Positions 19,890-32,945 are shown, counted from the stretch's first letter. The stretch is 64,000 nt of DNA from Megaustenia siamemsis (GCA_032433765.1 JAVIAB010000073.1:69483087-69547086), one strand, 5' to 3'. The notes: generated from the letters alone by a model not told the origin. Numbers and translations are program-made.

Positions 19890-21857
19890 ACCTTGCAACA
19901 GAGTGTGAAACAGTGTGGTTTTGTTGGAGGTGCAGGTACGAACAATGTCACATACATCATTAGATCTTTAGTAGAAAAAGCCATACAGGTGAAAACATAT
20001 CTATACCTATGTTTCATAGATTATACAAAAGCATTTGACAAAGAGTTCTAGAAGAGTTTGGCATCGAAGTGATCACAGACACATGCAATGACGTATACCA
20101 TACAGGATACATACCAAATGAACTAAAAACATCAACTTTCATTGCATTGCCTAAAAAGAATGGTGCAGTTGAATGCAGTGATTTCAGAACAACAAGCCTA
20201 ATGAGCCAGGTAACACAAATTTTACTAAAAGTTATACAGGGAAGGATTCAGAATAAAATCAATACTGAATTAGATGAGCAACAATATTGATTCAGGAAAA
20301 ACAGTGGGACAAAAGAAGCCATATTCAGCATGAGAACATTGATTGAAAAGTACACAGAAGTAAACAAACCAATATATGCCTGCTTTATAGACTACATCAA
20401 AGCATTTGATAGAATACACCATAACCAACTTATAGACTGCCTAAAGGATATAAATCTAGACGACGCAGACATACGACTAATATGTAATTTGTACTAGGAG
20501 CAAACAGCAATAATAAAATATAACGGGAGAACTCTACACCCATGGACATAAAAAGAGGAGTAAGACAAGGATGCATCCTATCACCAAGCTTGTTCAATCT
20601 ATACACTGAGCAAATCTTTAAAAAAACATCTCAGAGATACCAGGCCTAAACATTAATGGAAAGATAATCAATAACCTAAGATATGCTGATGATACTGTAC
20701 TACTAGCAGAAAATCCTAAAGACCTACAACAATTGCTTAATGTGATAAACATAACAAGCAAAAAATATGGACTAGAAATGAATATCAAAAAGACTAAAAC
20801 TATGATCATAAACAAAGAAAATTCTCAAGACCTACAATTAAATATCACAGTTGAGGGAATACATCTGGAGACAGTCCAGAGCTACAACTACCTGGGATAT
20901 ACTATAACCAATGATGGAAAATGCAAATTTGAAATAAACAAAAGAATAGGTATGACAAAAATTAATTTTAATGCCATGAAAAATATACTAACAACAAAAC
21001 AAATATCAACAGGGCTGAAACTAAGAATGGCAAAATGTTACATCTTCTCAATATTCCTTTATGGTGCAGAAACATGGACATTTGACAAGAAAACAGAACA
21101 GAAAATTGAAGCCTTTTAAATGTGGATTTATAGAATAATAGGCAGAATTGGATGGAAACAAAAGATAACAAACGATGAAGTTTTAAAACAGCTGAAAATA
21201 AAAAGAGAACTACTAAATACAATCAAGACAAGACAAATGAAATTTTTGGGGCATGTTGAAAGACACAACAGCCTCATCTTCTTCTACCTTTTAGCTCCCA
21301 GTGGAGCATAGGTCTTCAACAAACACTTTCCAAGTCGTTCTGTTTTTTGCAATTCTTTTAAGATCATTCCATGTCTTCCCCATCATCTTCATCTCTGCTT
21401 CGATCTGTCTTCTCCAACAATTCCTTGGTCTTCCTCTTTGTTTTTCCCCTGGGGATTCCAAAAAAGGACCTGTTGTGTAATACTCTCAGTTGGCTTCCGT
21501 AGTGTGTGTCCTATCAATCGCCATCGTCTTCTCTTTATCCACTGGTATTTGACCGGTACATTTCCATAATTCCACGTTAGTGAATTTGTCCTGCCAGGAC
21601 AAGGTAAATGACAAGACAAATGACATTGTTGGGGCATGTTGAAAGACACAACAGCCTACTAAAAGTAATATTGGAAGGAAAAATACAAGGTAAAAGAGGC
21701 AGAGGCAGACCAAGACTAACATGGACGAGTAACATCAAAAGACGGACAAGTCAATCTATGACAGCCTGCACCATCAAAGCAAGAAACAGAGTAGAATGGC
21801 GATCCCTGGTAGCCAACCTTCGTTGCGGAGACGGCACACGATGATGATGATGAATAT
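19890..21857 (+). mobile_element. NLR-A: degraded non-LTR retrotransposon, split by NLR-D
   Basis: A reverse transcriptase remnant in many pieces. Recognisable parts: FIDYTKAFDK near 20020, RRGVRQGCILSPSLFNLY in broken frames near 20560, NLRYADDTVLLAENPKDLQ (active-site YADD at 20682-20693), QSYNYLGYTITNDGKCKFEI, YGAETWTFDKKTEQKIEAF, then RMKFLGHVERH-type tail. The NLR-D piece 21276-21609 interrupts it. The 3' end resumes at 21610 and finishes CGGAGACGGCACACGATGATGATGATGA. Longest intact pieces are 20733-21119 and 21120-21275. It encodes the element's own copying enzyme; here it is dead. I do not name a clade. Confidence 0.82.
21276..21609 (-). mobile_element. NLR-D fragment nested in NLR-A
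   Basis: Minus orientation, with TCTTCTTCTACCTTTTAGCTC at its left and GTGTGTCCTATCAATCG inside; over 90 percent like 57237-57457 by eye. The NLR-A sequence on its left (about 21226-21275) is repeated on its right (21610-21657) almost base for base, so the insertion is flanked by an unusually long duplication of about 47 bp. Confidence 0.8.
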
Positions 21858-22032
21858 ATTGTCACAACTGGGAAAATTGGCGGATGAAGAGATAGAGGGA
21901 AGCGAAAAAAGATACCAGAATTGCTTGGCAGCAGATCAAGGAAAGGAAATGACAAATAACTGTCGAAATTGAGAGTTGTGGAGAGCCGTGATCACCTCCG
22001 CCAGCAAGCATTGTACTTGACGAGGATGATGC
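21853..22032 (+). mobile_element. NLR-B 3'-end fragment
   Basis: Starts ATATATTGTCACAACTGGGA immediately after the NLR-A GATGAT tail and ends CACCTCCGCCAGCAAGCATT ... GACGAGGATGATG. Aligns with 28455-28632. Confidence 0.7.
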
Positions 22033-22328
22033 ATTGCAATACGTACAATTCATAATTTGAGATTCTGTAACATTCTCCTCCCGCACACCCGTTAAAAAAT
22101 CTCAAGATTCCTTCCCCCAAAATGGAAAGCTCATATGCTAGTAATTTGGTGGGGGAATATTTGATATAAATTAATATCACCTTTTCAGGGGCCTGCTGTT
22201 TTCAATTATCAACTACCGGAGGGTGTCTTGCCTCTTACACTTGCTCAAACTAAACGGCCAACATGTTACAGCCTATTTTGTAAAGAATTAGTAACTTAAT
22301 CTCGTTGGCTCTGGTATCAGGGATCAGC

Positions 22329-22358
22329 AGAGAGAGAGAGAGAGAGAGAGTGAGAGAG
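22329..22358. repeat. AG microsatellite
   Basis: About 12 AG repeats with one TG interruption. Confidence 0.9.
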
Positions 22359-22544
22359 AACAGAAACCATTTGATTTACCTGCTATTTTAATTGCGATCT
22401 TTTGAACCAGATGTTGAGATCATATGATACCGTACTCCAGCTACACAGTAACATTGATAGTATAGGCCCTGGGCCTAGGTAGGTAGGTTATGTTGTGAGA
22501 GAAATCTGCGATTGAGTACGGGCAGTAGGTTCGACCAGAAGTAA

Positions 22545-24950
22545 TGTGTAGACCGGAGTCTCTTCTATCACATACGTAACATATTGTATAGACCAGAATC
22601 TCTTCTATCATATACATAACAATTGTATAGACGGGAATCTCTTCTATCATATACATAACACATTGTATAGACGGGAATCTCTTCTATCATATACATAACA
22701 CATTGTATAGACGGGAATCTCTTCTATCATATACATTACATATTGTATAGACGGGAATCTCTTCTATCATATACATAACACATTGTATAGACCAGAATCT
22801 CTTATATCATATATATAACATATTGTATAGACGGGAATCTCTTCTATCATATACATAACACATTGTATAGACCAGAATATCTTCTATCATATACATAACA
22901 TATTGTATAGACGGGAATCCCTTCTATCATATACATAACATTTGTATAGACCAGAATATCTTCTATCATATACATAACACATTGTATAGACGGGAATTTC
23001 TTCTATCATATACATAACATATTGTATAGACGGGAATCTCTTCTATCATATACATAACATATTGTATAGACGAGAATCTCTTCTATCATATACATAACAC
23101 ATTGTATAGACGGGAATTTCTTCTATCATATACATAACATATTATATAGACGGGAATCTATTCTATCATATACATAGCACATTGTATAGACCAGAATCTC
23201 TTCTATTATATACATAACACATTGTATAGACCAGAATCTCTTCTATCATATACATAACACATTGTATAGACGGGAATCTCTTCTATCATATACATAACAT
23301 ATTGTATAGACGGGAATCTCTTCTATCATATACATAACACATTGTATAGACGGGAATCTCTTCTATCATATACATAACATATTGTATAGACGGGAATCTC
23401 CTCTATCACATACATAACATATTGTATAGACCAGAATCTCTTATATCATATACATAACATATTGTATAGACCAGAATCTCTTCTATCATATACATAACAC
23501 ATTTTATAGACGGGAATCTCTTCTATCATATACGTAACATATTGTATAGACCAGAATCTCTTCTATCATATACATAACAATTGTATAGACGGGAATCTCT
23601 TCTATCATATACATAACACATTGTATAGACGGGAATCTCTTCTATCATATACATAACACATTGTATAGACGGGAATCTCTTCTATCATATACATTACATA
23701 TTGTATAGACGGGAATCTCTTCTATCATATACATAACACATTGTATAGACCAGAATCTCTTATATCATATATATAACATATTGTATAGACGGGAATCTCT
23801 TCTATCATATACATAACACATTGTATACCAGAATATCTTCTATCATATACATAACATATTGTATAGACGGGAATCCCTTCTATCATATACATAACATTTT
23901 GTATAGACCAGAATATCTTCTATCATATACATAACACATTGTATAGACGGGAATTTCTTCTATCATATACATAACATATTGTATAGACGGGAATCTCTTC
24001 TATCATATACATAACATATTGTATAGACGAGAATCTCTTCTATCATATACATAACACATTGTATAGACGGGAATTTCTTCTATCATATACATAACATATT
24101 ATATAGACGGGAATCTATTCTATCATATACATAGCACATTGTATAGACCAGAATCTCTTCTATTATATACATAACACATTGTATAGACCAGAATCTCTTC
24201 TATCATATACATAACACATTGTATAGACGGGAATCTCTTCTATCATATACATAACATATTGTATAGACGGGAATCTCTTCTATCATATACATAAACATTG
24301 TATAGACGGGAATCTCTTCTATCATATACATAACATATTGTATAGACGGGAATCTCCTCTATCACATACATAACATATTGTATAGACCAGAATCTCTTAT
24401 ATCATATACATAACATATTGTATAGACCAGAATCTCTTCTATCATATACATAACACATTTTATAGACGGGAATCTCTTCTATCATATACATAACATATTG
24501 TATAGATGGGAATCTCTTCTATCATATACATAACACATTGTATAGACGGGAATCTCTTCTATCATATACATAACATATTGTATAGACGGGAATCTCCTCT
24601 ATCACATACATAACATATTGTATAGACCAGAATCTCTTATATCATATACATAACATATTGTATAGACCAGAATCTCTTCTATCATATACATAACACATTT
24701 TATAGACGGGAATCTCTTCTATCATATACATAACATATTGTATAGATGGGAATCTCTTCTATCATATACATAAAACATTGTATAGTCCAGGGTCCCTTCT
24801 ATCAGATATACATAACACATTGTGTAGACCAGGGTCCCTTCTATCACATATACATAACACATTGTGTAGACCAGGGTCCCTTCTATCACATATACATAAC
24901 ACATTGTATAGACCAGGGTCCTTTCTATCACATACACGCAACAAATTGTG
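22545..24950 (+). repeat. Minisatellite, unit 40 bp, about 60 copies, with higher-order structure
   Basis: Unit contains ATTGTATAGACGGGAATCTC and TTCTATCATATACATAACAC. Variant units (ACCAGAATCTCTTATATC, ATTACA, GACGAGAATC) recur in the same order 958 bp apart, i.e. a 24-unit higher-order repeat. For example AATTGTATAG occurs at 22621 and 23579, and ATACATTACA near 22731 and 23689. A second, 240-bp (6-unit) duplication is seen at about 24490-24780. The last four units (24780-24950) are a diverged variant with CAGGGTCCCTTC. Confidence 0.95.
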
Positions 24951-25299
24951 AACTTTGAGGCCGAAACGTAGCAAGAGGCCACAACTTGAAAGTCATTACC
25001 CAGGGCCCCCTCCCCCCAATATGTCAAGAAGTTTTAGGGCTGAAATACTTGCTTGATGAGTCCCCATCTAATGATTAGATTAACTCCTCTCTATAAAGAG
25101 AGCTCTTTATAGTTCTGCATAATGAGTTTCCTATCATTAAGAAGAAATATATCAATTCTGATGTTCATTTAAGGCTTCGTGAATCTAAAAGCTGTCATCT
25201 GAATCGAACTATGTCGTCCTCAACAGATGAGCTCACTTACCACTTCTATACACTTGCTACTTTTGGAATTCGATGCATTAAAAGTTATGTGCATCTCCA
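24951..25299. other. Unique spacer
   Basis: No gene recognised. Contains a C-rich patch near 25004-25018. Confidence 0.35.
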
Positions 25300-25715
25300 G
25301 CCAGGGTCTTTTTACGTTTGAAGATATCTCCAGCCAGTTCTTTTTTACGGATGAAGAATTTAACATCAACCATGATCTTTTTTACAAATGAAGATTTTAA
25401 CACCTCCAACCGGGATCTTTTTTTTTACAAATGAAGATTTTAACATCTCCAACCGGGATCTTTTTTTTTACAAATGAAGATTTTAACATCTCCAACCGGG
25501 ATCTTATTTTTTACAAATGAAGATGTTAACATCTCCAACCGGGATCTTTTTTTTACAAATGAAGATGTTAACATCTCCAACCGGGATCTTATTTTTTTTA
25601 CAAATGAAGATTTTAACATCTCCAACCGGGATCTTATTTTTTACAAATGAAGATTTTAACATCTCCAACCGGGATCTTTTTTTTTTTTTTTTTTTTACAA
25701 ATGAAGATTTTTAAA
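25300..25715 (+). repeat. Minisatellite, unit about 45 bp, 8-9 copies
   Basis: Unit ATGAAGATTTTAACATCTCC plus AACCGGGATCTT and a T-run of 5-20 bases. The T-run varies in length, which makes the period drift. The leftmost units are the most diverged. Confidence 0.92.
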
Positions 25716-26246
25716 ACAGAAATCACGCCAATCGTTAGGGATATATTAGAGAGCCTAACTCGCCCGAACTGACGAAAACCATCTAGCAAAGAACGGTGGA
25801 CGGGCTAAAAAAAAACCTGGGAGACTGTAGCAAAGATGGGAAGATAACATCGATGAACTGACAAACCTTGGCTCACAATGAGCATCCGTAAACGGAGGTG
25901 GGGGAAGGGGGTTGAGGAAGATAATTGAAACTGTTGATGGTTCAAAGAAGAGAAATGAAGGGAGATAATATATAGTCATGTAATTGAGTATTTAGACAGG
26001 TTCAGGCAATATCTAGACACATACAGGACATAACCAGACACGTGAGGTTTTAATTATATGGGGATTCATCAATATTGTGGAAAGTATAACCAACCAACTT
26101 TGAAAGAAACAAAGCCAGTCAGTTTTAGCCATTCTGTGGCCTTTATAAAGCTAAATCTGTAGTAACTGAGTAAATCTACTTCAAAATAAGAGATATTGTT
26201 TAGACCTGTTTAGACCTGACAAATATATAGACCTGTTTACTATATA
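25716..26246. other. Unique spacer
   Basis: No gene recognised. Confidence 0.35.
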
Positions 26247-26531
26247 GTTCTGCTTACATAGTAAAAGTAAAGTACCCCCGTCAGGCCAAGTGGCGTATAG
26301 GGAATATGGTGTTAGTGACCATAAATTTTACAGACCCTCGGCAAATGAATTTGTTGGGGTAATGTGGTCGGTATTACGATTATGTGCCGCTTTACTTTCC
26401 CAGAAAAAAATCCGGTACCCATTAAAGACTGGGTAAACGGAGCCGTCGGTTGGAATCGAAACCTACTTCTTGTCCTTTGTAGTCTAGTTCACTAACCACT
26501 GAACTATCGCGGCTCCCGTTCTACTTACATA
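26247..26531 (-). mobile_element. SINE-A with 14-bp TSD
   Basis: Element 26261-26517. On the minus strand it starts GGGAGCCGCGATAGTTCAGT; an A box lies in TAGTTCAGTGGTTAG and a B box in GGTTTCGATTCC. A body of about 180 bp follows with CACTAACACCATATTCCC and ACTTGGC, ending in an AGTAAAGT-type tail. Flanks GTTCTGCTTACATA (26247-26260) and GTTCTACTTACATA (26518-26531) form a 14-bp duplication with one mismatch. Same family as 40431-40688 and 58561-58824. Confidence 0.92.
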
Positions 26532-27065
26532 CACAAATATATTTATATGTGCCTCTAGAATAGAAAGCACACACACACAAAATGAATTGCCTAATATTAG
26601 ACATAACGGCAGCTACGACTCGGATATAAATTAATGACTTAATATATTGCAGTGGTCTATATACGTCGATCGCAGCGGTCTCTTCTCAAGCTTGTGTACA
26701 CGTTTTCTTTATTAAGTTGTTAGTTAAGTGTTCGTTTCACATTTGAAGGAAGTGTTTCTCAACAGGGGTGCCGCCAGAAGGCGTTGATTGTACTTTTGCT
26801 TTACGTCGAGCTGTTTTGTGTGTCAAGTTGCTGTTTCGACGATGTCAAATATAGGGTCAAAGTACTTTCGGTCTATGGTACTTTTGAGACAAAATGTTTA
26901 CATCACATTTGATTACGAAAATACATCGCAAGGGATAGGCAACAGGATGATGATGACTATATTACAGTTATTGTTTCGTAGAATTTGCCTCATGACAAAA
27001 ATTGACCCATGAAATCTAATTCAGTTAATACTCCTTAGAGGTTGAGATCTGGAAGTTTAATGACT
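26532..27065. other. Unique spacer
   Basis: An ACACACAC patch near 26571. No gene recognised; a 74-codon ORF at 26788-27012 has no domain. Confidence 0.35.
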
Positions 27066-27945
27066 AAAATGACTAGGTGTATGTCACGACAAGATGCATA
27101 CCAGACAAGGTACATGCCATGACTAGGTGTATGTCACGACAAGATGCATACCAGACAAGGTACATGCCATGACTAGGTGTATGTCACGACAAGATGCATA
27201 CCAGACAAGGTACATGCCATGACTAGGTGTATGTCACGACAAGATGCATACCAGACAAGGTACATGCCATGACTAGGTGTATGTCACGACAAGATGCATA
27301 CCAGACAAGGTACATGCCATGACTAGGTGTATGTCACGACAAGATGCATACCAGATAAGGTACATGCCATGACTAGGTGTATGTCACGACAAGATGCATA
27401 CCAGACAAGGTACATGCCATGACTAGGTGTATGTCACGACAAGATGCATACCAGATAAGGTACATGCCATGACTAGGTGTATGTCACGACAAGAGGCATG
27501 CCAGACAAGGTAAATGTTATAAGATGTATGCCATGACAAGATGTACGTCATGACAAGATGCATGCCAGACAAGATACATGCCATGACTAGATGTACGTCA
27601 CGACAAGATGCATACCAGACAAGATACATGTCATAAGATGTATGCCATAACAAGATGTTTGTCACAACAAGATGCATGCCAGACAAGATACATGTCATGA
27701 CTAGGTGTATGTCACGACAAGATGCATACCAGACAAGATACATATCATAAGATGTGTGCCATAACAAGATGTACGTCACGACAAGATGCATGCCAGACAA
27801 GATACATGCCATGACAAGATACATGTCAGAAGATGTATGCCATGACAAGATGTACGTCATAATAAGATGCATGCCAGACGAGATACATGCCATGACAAGA
27901 TACATGTCATGAACAGATGAACGCCACAACAAGATGCATTGCACG
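27066..27945 (+). repeat. Minisatellite, unit exactly 50 bp
   Basis: GACTAGGTGTATGTCACGAC followed by AAGATGCATACC and AGACAAGGTACATGCCAT. About 8 copies from 27070 to 27480 are nearly identical. From 27490 to 27945 the array decays into rearranged half-units. A 173-codon minus ORF (27944-27423) is only repeat translation. Confidence 0.95.
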
Positions 27946-28144
27946 GGAATTACTTTGTTTGTCCTAAATTTGATTGTTTGCGCTGATTATTTACTGTCAT
28001 CAAATGTAAGTGGCCATGTCCTTACTCTCAGTGTTTGCGCTCTTTCAGTTTGATAAATGAGAATCTATCAATGCCAGTTCACTACTGACGATTAATCAGC
28101 ATTTACAGATGTCAGAAAATGCCTCTTTTCCCACTGCCTGTAAG

Positions 28145-28632
28145 ATATTATAAGATACTGTGCAATCCATTTTTGACAATAAAAACAAGAAAAAGAGTTC
28201 TTAAATGTTATGTAGAGTCAGTCTTAACATATGGATGTGAATCATGGGCAATACGACAGCAGACAAGAAAATCACTGGAGGCTGTAGAAATGTGGCTTTA
28301 CAGAAGAATGTTGAGAATACCATGGACAGCTAAGAAGAGTAATGAAAACGTTCTGAAAGAGGTCAAAGCAAAAAGAGAGCTAATTTATAAAATTATGAAC
28401 AAACAATCATAATTTTTTGGCCATGTAATGAGAAAGGAACAGTTGGAAGATATTGTGACAACTGGGAAAATTTAAGGACGAAGAGATAAAGGGAAGCAAA
28501 GAGAAAAGATACCAGACAGCTAAAGAGCATGGCTTGGCAGAAGGTCAACAACGGAAATGATAACTGTGGAGATCGAAAGTTTGTGGAGTGACATGACCAC
28601 CTACGCCTGCAGGCACGGCACTTGATGATGAT
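28145..28632 (+). mobile_element. NLR-B 3' fragment
   Basis: Frame 28119-28412 reads TRKRVLKCYVESVLTYGCES, then WLYRRMLRIPWTAKKSNENV and LKEVKAKRELI before a stop; the tail ends CACCTACGCCTGCAGGCACGG and TTGATGATGA. Closely related to 12388-12842. 5' truncated. Confidence 0.8.
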
Positions 28633-28909
28633 TTTATATTACCATTATCTTCAGTGCAAGTAATGGATTCACCATTATACAATATGGATACATTATGTAT
28701 TCTAGTTTTTCATGTCGCAGATCCGCTGTATTGTATTTTGTTGACAGCGCGCTGTATCCGTGTCTACTCGTGATTTGAATTGTTTACGAAGCTTTCACAA
28801 CATGATTAAATTTGAAGGGAATATGATACTTGATTCTCTCTCCGTTCTTTATCTCTTTGTTGTTTTGTTTTTGTGTCGTGGGATGTTGAAGAGAGCAGAT
28901 ATGTGTAGC

Positions 28910-30475
28910 TTTTTTGACATAGCCGGTTATGCAATTCTCATGACATAGCTTGGTATGTATTTCTCTTGACATAGCCGGTTATGCATTTCTCTTAACATAG
29001 CTGGTTATGTATGTATTTCTCTTGACATAGCTGGTTATGTATGTACTTCTCTTGACATAGCCGGTTATGCATTTCTTTTAACATAGCTGGTTATGTATGT
29101 ATTTCTCTTGACATAGCCGGTTATGCATTTCTCTTAACATAGCTGGCTTTACATTTCTCGTGACATAGCCGGTTATGCAATTCTCTTGACATAGCTTGGT
29201 ATGTATTTCCCTTGACATAGCCGGTTATGTATCTCTCTTAACATAGCTAGTTATGTATGTATTTCTTTTGACTTAGCTGGTTATGTATGTACTTCTCTTG
29301 ACATAGCTGGTTATGCATTTCTCTTAACATAGCTGGTTATGTATGTATTTCTCTTGACATAGCTGGTTATGTGTGTATTTCTCTTGATATAGCCGGTTAT
29401 TCATTTTTCTTGACAAAGCCGATTGTGTAGGAACCTTGACAAATCCGGTTATGCATTTTTATTGACAAAATGTCGATTGTATAGTGTACTTGATATAGCC
29501 GGTTATGCATCATTCTTGACATAGCTAATTGCGTAGTTTTCTTGACATAGCCAGTTTTGCATCTTTCTTGACATAATCAGTTATGCATCTTTCTTGACAT
29601 AGTCAGTTTTGCATCTTTCTTGACATAGTCAGTTATGCATCTTTCTTGACATAGCTAATTGTGTAGCTTTCTTGACATAGCCAGTTTTGCATCTTTTTTG
29701 ACATAGCCAGTTATGCATCTTTCTTGACATAGCTAATTGTGTAGCTTTCTTGACATAGCTAGTTTTGCATCTTTCTTGACATAACCAGTTATGCATCTTT
29801 CTTGACATAGCCAGTTATGCATCTTTCTTGACATAGCCAGTTATGCATCTTTTTGACATAGCCGATTGTGTAGCTTTCTTGACATAGCCAGTTATGCATC
29901 TTTCTTGATATAGCCAGTTTTGCATCTTTCTTGACATAGCCAGTTATGCATCTTTCTTGACATAGCCAGTTATGCATCTTTCTTGACATAGCCAGTTTTG
30001 CATCTTTCTTGACATAGCCAGTTATGCATCTTTCTTGACATAGCCAGTTATGCATCTTTCTTGACATAGCCAGTTATGCATCTTTTTTGACATAGCCGAT
30101 TGTGTAGCTTTCTTGACATAGCCAGTTATGCATCTTCCTTGACATAGCCAGTTTTGCATCTTTCTTGACATAGCCAGTTATGCATCTTTCTTGACATAGC
30201 CAGTTATGCATCTTTCTTGACATAGCCAGTTATGCATCTTTCTTGACATAGCCAGTTTTGCATCTTTCTTGACATAGCCAGTTATGCATCTTTCTTGACA
30301 TAGCCAGTTATACATCTTTCTTGACATAGCCAGTTATACATCTTTCTTGACATAGCCGATTGTGTAGCTTTCTTGACATAGCCAGTTATGCATCTTTCTT
30401 GACATAGCCAGTTATACATCTTTCTTGACATAGCCGATTGTGTAGCTTTCTTGACATTATGCATCATGATGAGGT
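28910..30475 (+). repeat. Minisatellite, unit 26 bp, about 58 copies
   Basis: Unit TTCTTGACATAGCCAGTTAT plus GCATCT. A left part (28910-29400) uses a variant, GGTTATGTATGTATTTCTC, with extra TGTA. A recurring GATTGTGTAG unit marks a higher-order pattern from about 29850 to 30440. Minus ORFs rich in CQERCITGYVKK are repeat artefacts. Confidence 0.95.
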
Positions 30476-31650
30476 TATGCATCTTGAGCTTGTTTAATTA
30501 TTCTCTGATTTTGTCAAACTCCAATTTCTTTGCTGCTCCTCTGTCCTGAAGCCTATTACTTTCGATCAGTGTATGCGAGTTCAGGTTGACTGGAAGCTAA
30601 CACTAATTATTTGTGTTGCTTGACCTAATCATTATGGTACACTTATTATAGTTCGTTTCAAATCATGTGCCCAACTTCAAAACGCTATTACGCAGTAAAC
30701 ATTTGTTAAAGACTGTTGAAATTTTCCAAATGTTATTAGAATGCAAAAGACCATTTAAATGTATATTTAACAAATATCTTGCAGCTGCAGTTTTCTTAAA
30801 GCGGCGAATTTCTTTGATGTTTGTCACAATTGTAAATTGTGAAGCCCTAAAGAATAGAAATTACCGTAGTTGCTGGTCTATGATTAATTTTCACTAGGTA
30901 AAGGCGTGGCCGTAATGGGGAAATAATTGGATAAGACAAAACACCAGGAGAATTATTGTCTGCTCAGATCGAGGACGGCATCGCCGCTGAATGAACGGAA
31001 ATGGAACACACAATGCCTCGTGTTTTCTACAAGTGTCTAATTGTGTCAGAAAAACTCACGTTGAAAGCGTGCAAAATCGTCAATTTGACCGTGTATGGAT
31101 TTTTAATCGCTATTTTTAACTTAAATACTGTAAACATTAAGTTTTGACTACATCAATGGGTCGTTATAAATTTATATAAATCAAATAAGCAACAATAATA
31201 ACCAAATGTTTTTTTTTTATGAAATTAATTCCCTGTTGCGTTCTAATCATTATAACTTTACATGCAGATTTTGAAAAGCTTATAAAAAGCGGTTTAAAAG
31301 ATATCGATTTTAAAAGTTGGGCACGACTTATGATATCAACAATCATCGTTGCTATTGATGGCTGATAGAATAGACTACAATTAACATATCAAGAGCAATA
31401 CAACGGGTAACGGCTCGGTACTAGAATGCTTAGAATACGTAGAAGGCATTGCATTATTTGTTTGAAAGGAAAAAAAACAGAGGAACTTCTCACATACAGT
31501 AAATAAGTTGAACTGAACATAATAATTAAAACATAAGAAACTGTTGTATTTGAGAACACCTACATCATCCACAATAGATAGCACATCCATATACATGAGA
31601 GGCACGCCAACACGAGATGTGGGAACATACGAAGTTGTCAAGAAAATCAT

Positions 31651-31715
31651 GATTGGTAGCTTCTGATAGTTCAGCGCTATTTGGTGAGGCGCTGAGCTAT
31701 CAGAAGCTATCAATC
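31651..31715 (+). other. 27-bp-stem hairpin, possible small-RNA precursor
   Basis: Arms 31651-31677 and 31689-31715 pair along all 27 positions around an 11-nt loop. The only two non-Watson-Crick positions are G-U wobbles in a plus-strand RNA; in the minus transcript they would be A-C mismatches. Length (65 nt) and stem fit a microRNA-like precursor, but expression and conservation cannot be judged. A small transposon end or a chance inverted duplication is the alternative. Confidence 0.5.
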
Positions 31716-32702
31716 GCTGAGATGTTTATATCCTATTGTCCCGATCTGGCGTGAGACAAATTGGAGTTATGCCGTCACAAGACATAAGTAAACGACTGCA
31801 CACTTTTCCAAAATATAGTATCCAACGTTCTCGCTGCTTATTTGTCATCATAAAGTTTCCTGTTTGATGTACCCCGCTCAATATAGAATACGCTTAAGAC
31901 AAGTGATCGTCATATTCTGATCAGCGAAGCCACGTTAACTCAGAACTGAGATAACTGGGCTACTATGAAAACAATTTCGGTTTAGATCTTGATCGATGAC
32001 TTTTATGTTGACCCAGCATTAAATTACTGCATTTTTCTGGGAAAGGAAAGTGTCACCGGTATAATACTGACCAGATTACCCGAAAAGGTAACGTGAAATA
32101 AAATAATGGACACTAGCACCATAGCACCATATTACTTCACGACTTTTCTTCTTAAATCCGGGATTAATAATTTAACACTGCAGCCCTGAAATGGATTTTC
32201 CCAGCCACACAAACAATACAGTTTGTCTGGCGGTCAGATCAGTTACGTGCTTTCATTGTTACTTCTATCGCCACTACTGAGAGGGTAACAACCGACTATA
32301 ATACATCTTGTTTAGCGTACAGGTTGTTTAGAGAGCTATCGAATAGAAAACAAAAACTAAAACATGAATGTGTTAGAGGTGTGTACATCCTGTAAATACA
32401 ATATGTTACAAAAACATGAAGGCGGATGCATGTCACTATAAGACACACAACACAATGAATACGAACAACGACGAATTAGAAGATATATTGTACCCACAGT
32501 GTGTGGTGTATGTGTGTGTTATAATGAATGTATAAGGTGCATGGAGGATAGCGTGTAGACATACGATCTTGCAGGCACTGGAGAAAGAGGCATGTTCGAG
32601 CACATGTGAAATATGGGGCCCCATCGGCAGCTATCACCCCACGTTTTGACGTTGATATATTCTGTTATCAAATATAAAATGGGGGAGCAGAAGCGCCAGC
32701 GA

Positions 32703-32945
32703 TCTGCTGTCACAGTAGCAGGGTCGGCACACCATCAACTGACCAAGACCTAGCAGTTCTACCTCCTTATGGTCTCCCAGGTAACAGTCTGCATCAAAAC
32801 AGGCTGGCTAACAGAAGCTAGGATCGACGTGTTCCCTGTAGTGGTGGTTGTTACTGATATAGAAGACCCAGTATTGCAGTACCTCTGGGCTGGACTAGTT
32901 GTTTCCCAGCATAGCCTGGGATAGACGAACTCCAACTTCTCCAAT
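32703..32945 (+). repeat. Dispersed repeat R2, copy 1
   Basis: Aligns at roughly 80 percent to the reverse complement of 56603-56853. Shared blocks include CTGCTGTCACA, CACCATCA.CTGACCAAGAC, GTAACAGTCTGC-like, TACTGATATAG and CCCAGCATAGCCTGG. No coding frame or tRNA-like promoter seen. Confidence 0.75.

Noticed and set aside
27423..27944. 173-codon minus ORF
   Set aside because: Translation of the 50-bp array (Met/His/Leu strings), not conserved in sequence type.
208..30475. CRISPR-like arrays
   Set aside because: Units are contiguous with no unique spacers, and the sequence is eukaryotic in character.
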